Origin: an uncultured Clostridia bacterium
GTDB taxonomy: Bacteria; Bacillota; Clostridia; Oscillospirales; Acutalibacteraceae
Length of the DNA: 17,805 bases
NCBI GenBank assembly: GCA_945988915.1
Contig: CAMFTS010000015.1
Span: 1-17,805, forward strand
Direction of reading: 5' to 3'
The translations under genes and the position numbers were made by a program. How positions within the stretch are numbered: position 1 is the stretch's first letter; each line of letters begins with the position of its first letter. The notes under the pieces are model-generated. The model was not told where the DNA came from. It was given only the letters and a program-made list of their open reading frames with translations, and did not search any database. Below are positions 15,036 to 17,805 of the stretch, one piece after another.

Positions 15036-15206
15036 GGAACAAATGCGAACGCTGCCGGTGGCAGATGAAGTGAGCATTTGTGAGTGAAGAAACAAGGAAA
15101 ACTACGAAGCGAACAGCGAGTAGGTTGACTATGTTTCTGAGGTGCAAACAAGGCGAAGCCTTGTGCGATACTAAAGGAAAAGCAATCAACAAAAATTTGA
15201 TATATA
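15036..15206 (+). other. Structured 171-bp insert between the tRNA-Ser(GCU) copies
   Basis: The segment shows three consecutive stem-loops. A: ACAAATGC (15039-15046) with GCATTTGT (15074-15081), enclosing CTGCC/GGCAG. B: AGAAACA (15088-15094) with TGTTTCT (15132-15138), enclosing CTAC/GTAG. C: ACAAGGC (15148-15154) with GCCTTGT (15158-15164), loop GAA, extendable by a GC/GC pair past a bulge. No credible protein is encoded; readings through it run into tRNA sequence. It could be a small mobile or repeat element or a structured RNA domain fused to a tRNA 5' part. Confidence 0.6.
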
Positions 15207-15292
15207 TAAACAAAGTTACCAAATGCGGAAGTACTCAAGTTGGTGACGAGGCGCCCCTGCTAAGGGCGTAGGTCGGGAAACCGGCGCGAGAG
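15207..15292 (+). repeat. Direct repeat copy 2 (86 bp), part of intact tRNA-Ser(GCU)
   Basis: This is the second identical copy of the 86-bp repeat, 257 bases downstream of the first. Here the tRNA continues normally past the repeat end. Confidence 0.95.
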
Positions 15293-15315
15293 TTCGAGTC
15301 TCTCCTTCCGCGCCA
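15225..15315 (+). tRNA. tRNA-Ser(GCU)
   Basis: The 91-base class II tRNA has acceptor stem GCGGAAG with CTTCCGC, anticodon stem GCCCC/GGGGC-like pairing around loop CTGCTAA (anticodon GCT, reads AGC/AGU), a long variable arm, T-stem GAGAG/CTCTC with loop TTCGAGT, discriminator G and an encoded CCA. It is the only complete serine GCU tRNA in the window and is followed by a strong terminator. Confidence 0.96.
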
Positions 15316-15316
15316 G

Positions 15317-15347
15317 AAAAAAGCACTTGCATGGCAAGTGCTTTTTT
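15317..15347 (+). terminator. Intrinsic terminator of the tRNA-Ser(GCU) unit
   Basis: GCACTTGC pairs perfectly with GCAAGTGC across an ATG loop, flanked by A6 and T6 that extend the stem. It starts 2 bases after the CCA end. Confidence 0.92.
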
Positions 15348-15385
15348 CAATTAAATCCGAAAGCAAATGAAAAAAGGTGAGCAAA

Positions 15386-15838
15386 TTGAAAAAGAGCGTT
15401 TCGGCAATAATATTTGCAATTATAATAATGGTATTCACATTTTCTGCCTGTTCAAAGGAATACAACCGAGAAGAATCTGCACAAAAGTTGCTCACTCTTT
15501 GCAATGAGACAAGAGCAAATGAAAATCTGACAGAGCTTACAATAAATGAAAAGTTGAATGAGAATGCACAGGAAAGAGCCGACGAAATCGCAGAATCAGG
15601 TGAGTTCAGTCACATAAGACCCGACGGCAGCGGATGCTTAACCGTAATTAAGACAGACTATATCTATGCAGGTGAAAATCTTGCAAAAGGTGACGGCAAC
15701 GCAGAGAATATATTTAAAGAATGGATGGCATCGACCTCTCATAAAGAGAACATAATGAACGGAGCATACACCCAAACAGGATTCGGATGTGCACAAAAGG
15801 ACGGCACGGTTTATTGGGTACAGCTGTTTGTGGGATAG
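15386..15838 (+). CDS. CAP-domain (YkwD/SCP-like) lipoprotein
   Basis: The 150-residue protein has a signal peptide with a lipobox-like TFSAC (Cys22) and then a compact CAP domain (about 33-150). Conserved marks are His76 in FSHIRPDG, GENLA (96-100, Glu97), Trp113 in EWMAS, and His119 in SHKENIM, with the final strand YWVQLF. CAP proteins of this kind are common surface or secreted proteins in Firmicutes; their activity is mostly unknown. I prefer the TTG start at 15386 because AAAGGTGA sits 5-6 bases upstream; a GTG at 15377 would overlap that site. The -3 lipobox residue is Phe rather than Leu, so lipidation is likely but not certain. It converges on sleB. Confidence 0.85.
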   Translation: MKKSVSAIIFAIIIMVFTFSACSKEYNREESAQKLLTLCNETRANENLTELTINEKLNENAQERADEIAESGEFSHIRPDGSGCLTVIKTDYIYAGENLAKGDGNAENIFKEWMASTSHKENIMNGAYTQTGFGCAQKDGTVYWVQLFVG

Positions 15839-15853
15839 ATTTAATAATAAAAG

Positions 15854-15882
15854 AAGCACGGCAGATTACCGTGCTTTTAATT
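15854..15882 (+). terminator. Intrinsic terminator after the CAP-domain gene
   Basis: AAGCACGG pairs with CCGTGCTT across a 7-base loop and is followed by TTAATTTT. It sits 15 bases past the stop, against the end of the convergent sleB gene, and an A-rich left flank may let it serve both strands. Confidence 0.8.
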
Positions 15883-16593
15883 TTATCTGCAAAAAATATG
15901 ATTGCCTATCGTGGTAATAACGGGACGGGTGCGTATCCACTGATTTGAAGTTTTTGCGGGATTATAATAGTATATAGCTCCTCCGGAAGGGTCCCATCCG
16001 TTGATTGCATCCCGGGCAGCTTTTTTTGCGGTGTCGTTTGGCGTGGTATTCCAGTTTGAATCTGTTACACATGAGAATGCTCCGGATTGATATACAACAC
16101 CTGAAATGGTATCGGGAAATGATGAATGCTTCACTCTGTTCAAAACAACAGCTCCCACAGCAACCTGTCCTGTGTAGCTTTCACCTCGTGCTTCCGCTCC
16201 GATAACCTTTGCCAACAGATAAACATCGTTGCTTGAATATCCTCCCGAACCTGATGCAGTGCTCGATGTTATTCCCATTGCTGCCAAAGTTTTTTTGCCT
16301 GCGATTCCGTCAACGGTCAAACCGTTCTTTCTTTGAAAATACTTTACTGCGCTTTGCGTTTGCACTCCGTATATTCCATCTACGGAACCCGAGTAATATC
16401 CCCAGTTCTTCAATTTCTGCTGTATTTTTCGCACCTCATCGCCACGAGAACCCAATTTTGACAAAACATCTGTGCTTGCTTTTGCTTTTGAATATTCGCT
16501 GACTGTGATTATGCAAGCCGATGCAACCGTTGCGAATATAAGCAAAACTATCATTAAACGAAACACGGATGTTGACATCCACGGCTTTTTCAT
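15883..16593 (-). CDS. sleB: Spore cortex-lytic enzyme, SleB-like
   Basis: SleB-type enzymes degrade muramic-lactam-containing cortex peptidoglycan during germination. The 236-residue protein has an N-terminal signal/anchor (about 10-30), a peptidoglycan-binding PGB1 domain (about 44-107: GDEVRKIQQKLKNWGYY, VDGIYGVQTQSAVKYFQ, VDGIAGKKT), a Gly/Ser linker (110-122) and a C-terminal Hydrolase_2 domain (about 124-236) with AEARGES, where Glu134 is the expected catalytic residue, and GQVAVGAVVLNRV. The ATG at 16593 is chosen because GGAG lies 8 bases upstream; a GTG three codons earlier overlaps that site. The usual partner gene ypeB is not adjacent. A CwlJ-type or generic cell-wall hydrolase is possible, but CwlJ lacks the binding domain. 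Confidence 0.88.
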   Translation of the reverse strand: MKKPWMSTSVFRLMIVLLIFATVASACIITVSEYSKAKASTDVLSKLGSRGDEVRKIQQKLKNWGYYSGSVDGIYGVQTQSAVKYFQRKNGLTVDGIAGKKTLAAMGITSSTASGSGGYSSNDVYLLAKVIGAEARGESYTGQVAVGAVVLNRVKHSSFPDTISGVVYQSGAFSCVTDSNWNTTPNDTAKKAARDAINGWDPSGGAIYYYNPAKTSNQWIRTRPVITTIGNHIFCR

Positions 16594-16756
16594 TTTTTTC
16601 ACTCCGTTATAAATTTTTTCTTGCTTTTATGGTGTGAAAAATATGTTGTTTTATTCATTTGCCTTATTAAATTGTGTATATTATATGGGTTTGAACACAA
16701 GATATAGAGTGCCAAAAAAAAGTTTGAAATTTTTTAAAAAAAGTTCGGATTTTTTG

Positions 16757-16785
16757 TTGACAAGACGCTTTTCATATGATATTAT
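16757..16785 (+). promoter_or_regulatory. rRNA operon promoter P1
   Basis: TTGACA (16757-16762) and TATTAT (16780-16785) are 17 bases apart. A long A/T tract upstream (about 16710-16756) resembles UP elements of rRNA promoters. Confidence 0.8.
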
Positions 16786-16860
16786 AACAAAGCTGTCGCG
16801 AGCGACGGAACACAAAACTGAAAAGTCAAAAACATTTTTAAAAAAGTTCTTTAAAAATGC

Positions 16861-16889
16861 TTGACAAATGAGTTTAGGAATGGTATAAT
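16861..16889 (+). promoter_or_regulatory. rRNA operon promoter P2
   Basis: Perfect consensus hexamers TTGACA (16861-16866) and TATAAT (16884-16889) are spaced by 17 bases, with an A/T-rich UP-like tract just upstream. Tandem promoters are typical for bacterial rRNA operons. Confidence 0.92.
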
Positions 16890-17097
16890 GCATTCCGCTC
16901 CGTAAAAAGCGGTAGCACCCTTGGACCTTGAAAATTAGACAACGACTTTTGAAAAAAAGGAACCCTGAGATTCTTAGAAATAAGAGTTTTAAGCGTACAG
17001 AAGTACGAACAGTGAATCTGGTGTAGAGATACACGAGATAAAAGAGCGAAAAGCTATTTAAAAGATTGGTACACTCGAGAGAGTGTGTTGATACAAT
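16890..17097 (+). other. 16S rRNA 5' leader (pre-rRNA)
   Basis: The roughly 200-base leader between P2 and mature 16S includes a hairpin CCGCT/AGCGG (16895-16912), a boxA-like antitermination stretch around ACCTTGAAAATTAG (16925-16938), a small GTAC-AGAA-GTAC hairpin near 16995 and a hairpin ACACTC/GAGTGT (17071-17086) just before the mature end. No protein gene is seen. Confidence 0.65.

Positions 17098-17805
<708 letters not shown>

Noticed and set aside
14950..15292. Direct repeats considered as a CRISPR array or as phage attachment sites
   Set aside because: There are only two copies, they are 86 bp long and made of tRNA, and there are no spacers, cas genes, integrase or phage genes nearby.
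14968..15315. A 257-bp intron in tRNA-Ser(GCU) (exons 14968-15035 and 15293-15315)
   Set aside because: The downstream copy already forms a complete tRNA without splicing, and no group I or II intron core could be recognised.
14959..15504. Several short open readings across the tRNA-Ser repeats on both strands (e.g. minus-strand readings ending in SRGASSPT, plus-strand 15080-15271)
   Set aside because: They are translations of tRNA sequence and its duplicated copy, lack ribosome sites and use the same DNA as the RNA genes; they are annotation artefacts.
16905..16922. T-box-like sequence on the minus strand (AAGGGTGCTACCGCT) upstream of sleB
   Set aside because: It matches most of the T-box core but sits inside the rRNA leader beside the P2 -10, no U-tract terminator follows on that strand, and no tRNA-related gene is downstream. 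Probably chance.
16634..17034. Short open readings in both directions over the rRNA promoters and leader
   Set aside because: They are Lys/Phe-rich translations of A/T tracts with no ribosome sites; the region is explained by tandem promoters and leader.

Overview
The window comes from a low-GC, spore-forming Gram-positive anaerobe, most likely a gut member of the Clostridia (Oscillospirales, Ruminococcus-like). The evidence is the Firmicutes-type LexA, the YmfF/YmfH peptidase pair, the SpoIIQ and SleB sporulation/germination proteins, the strong GGAGG-type ribosome sites and the 5' part of a 16S rRNA gene at the right end. Taxonomy below order is an impression from the 16S text, not a search result.

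Layout. 1-2050: two minus-strand envelope genes, mltG (lipoprotein lytic transglycosylase) and a spoIIQ-like M23 peptidase. Each has its own terminator, and a candidate small RNA or leader lies upstream of spoIIQ. 2081-2677: lexA, driven by a promoter carrying two SOS-box-like sites and converging through a bidirectional terminator on a minus-strand radical SAM gene (2756-4219). 4421-8886: a tightly overlapping plus-strand operon ymfF-ymfH-lgt-folD. 8959-10401: a GPH-type sugar/cation symporter as a single unit. 10471-11316: uppP on the minus strand. 11492-14726: a three-gene plus-strand operon of an unknown single-pass membrane protein, a HAD phosphatase and rarA. 14797-15347: tRNA-Ser(UGA), a broken partial copy of tRNA-Ser(GCU), a 171-bp structured insert, and the intact tRNA-Ser(GCU) with its terminator. 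15386-15838: a CAP-domain lipoprotein. 15883-16593: a SleB-like spore cortex hydrolase on the minus strand. 16757-17805: tandem rRNA promoters, leader and partial 16S rRNA.

Most genes are housekeeping. An envelope theme runs through the window: MltG, SpoIIQ and SleB act on peptidoglycan; UppP recycles the undecaprenyl carrier; Lgt lipidates proteins such as MltG and the CAP protein, both of which carry lipobox-like signals. LexA and RarA link to DNA damage and replication stress.

The parts that ordinary annotation does not explain are: the 257-bp direct duplication that broke one tRNA-Ser(GCU) copy exactly at the T-stem/T-loop junction and added a three-hairpin module; a C-rich minus-strand RNA candidate between spoIIQ and lexA; and a perfect 16-bp palindrome between the -35 and -10 of the unknown-membrane-protein operon. 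No CRISPR array, transposase or phage gene was seen.
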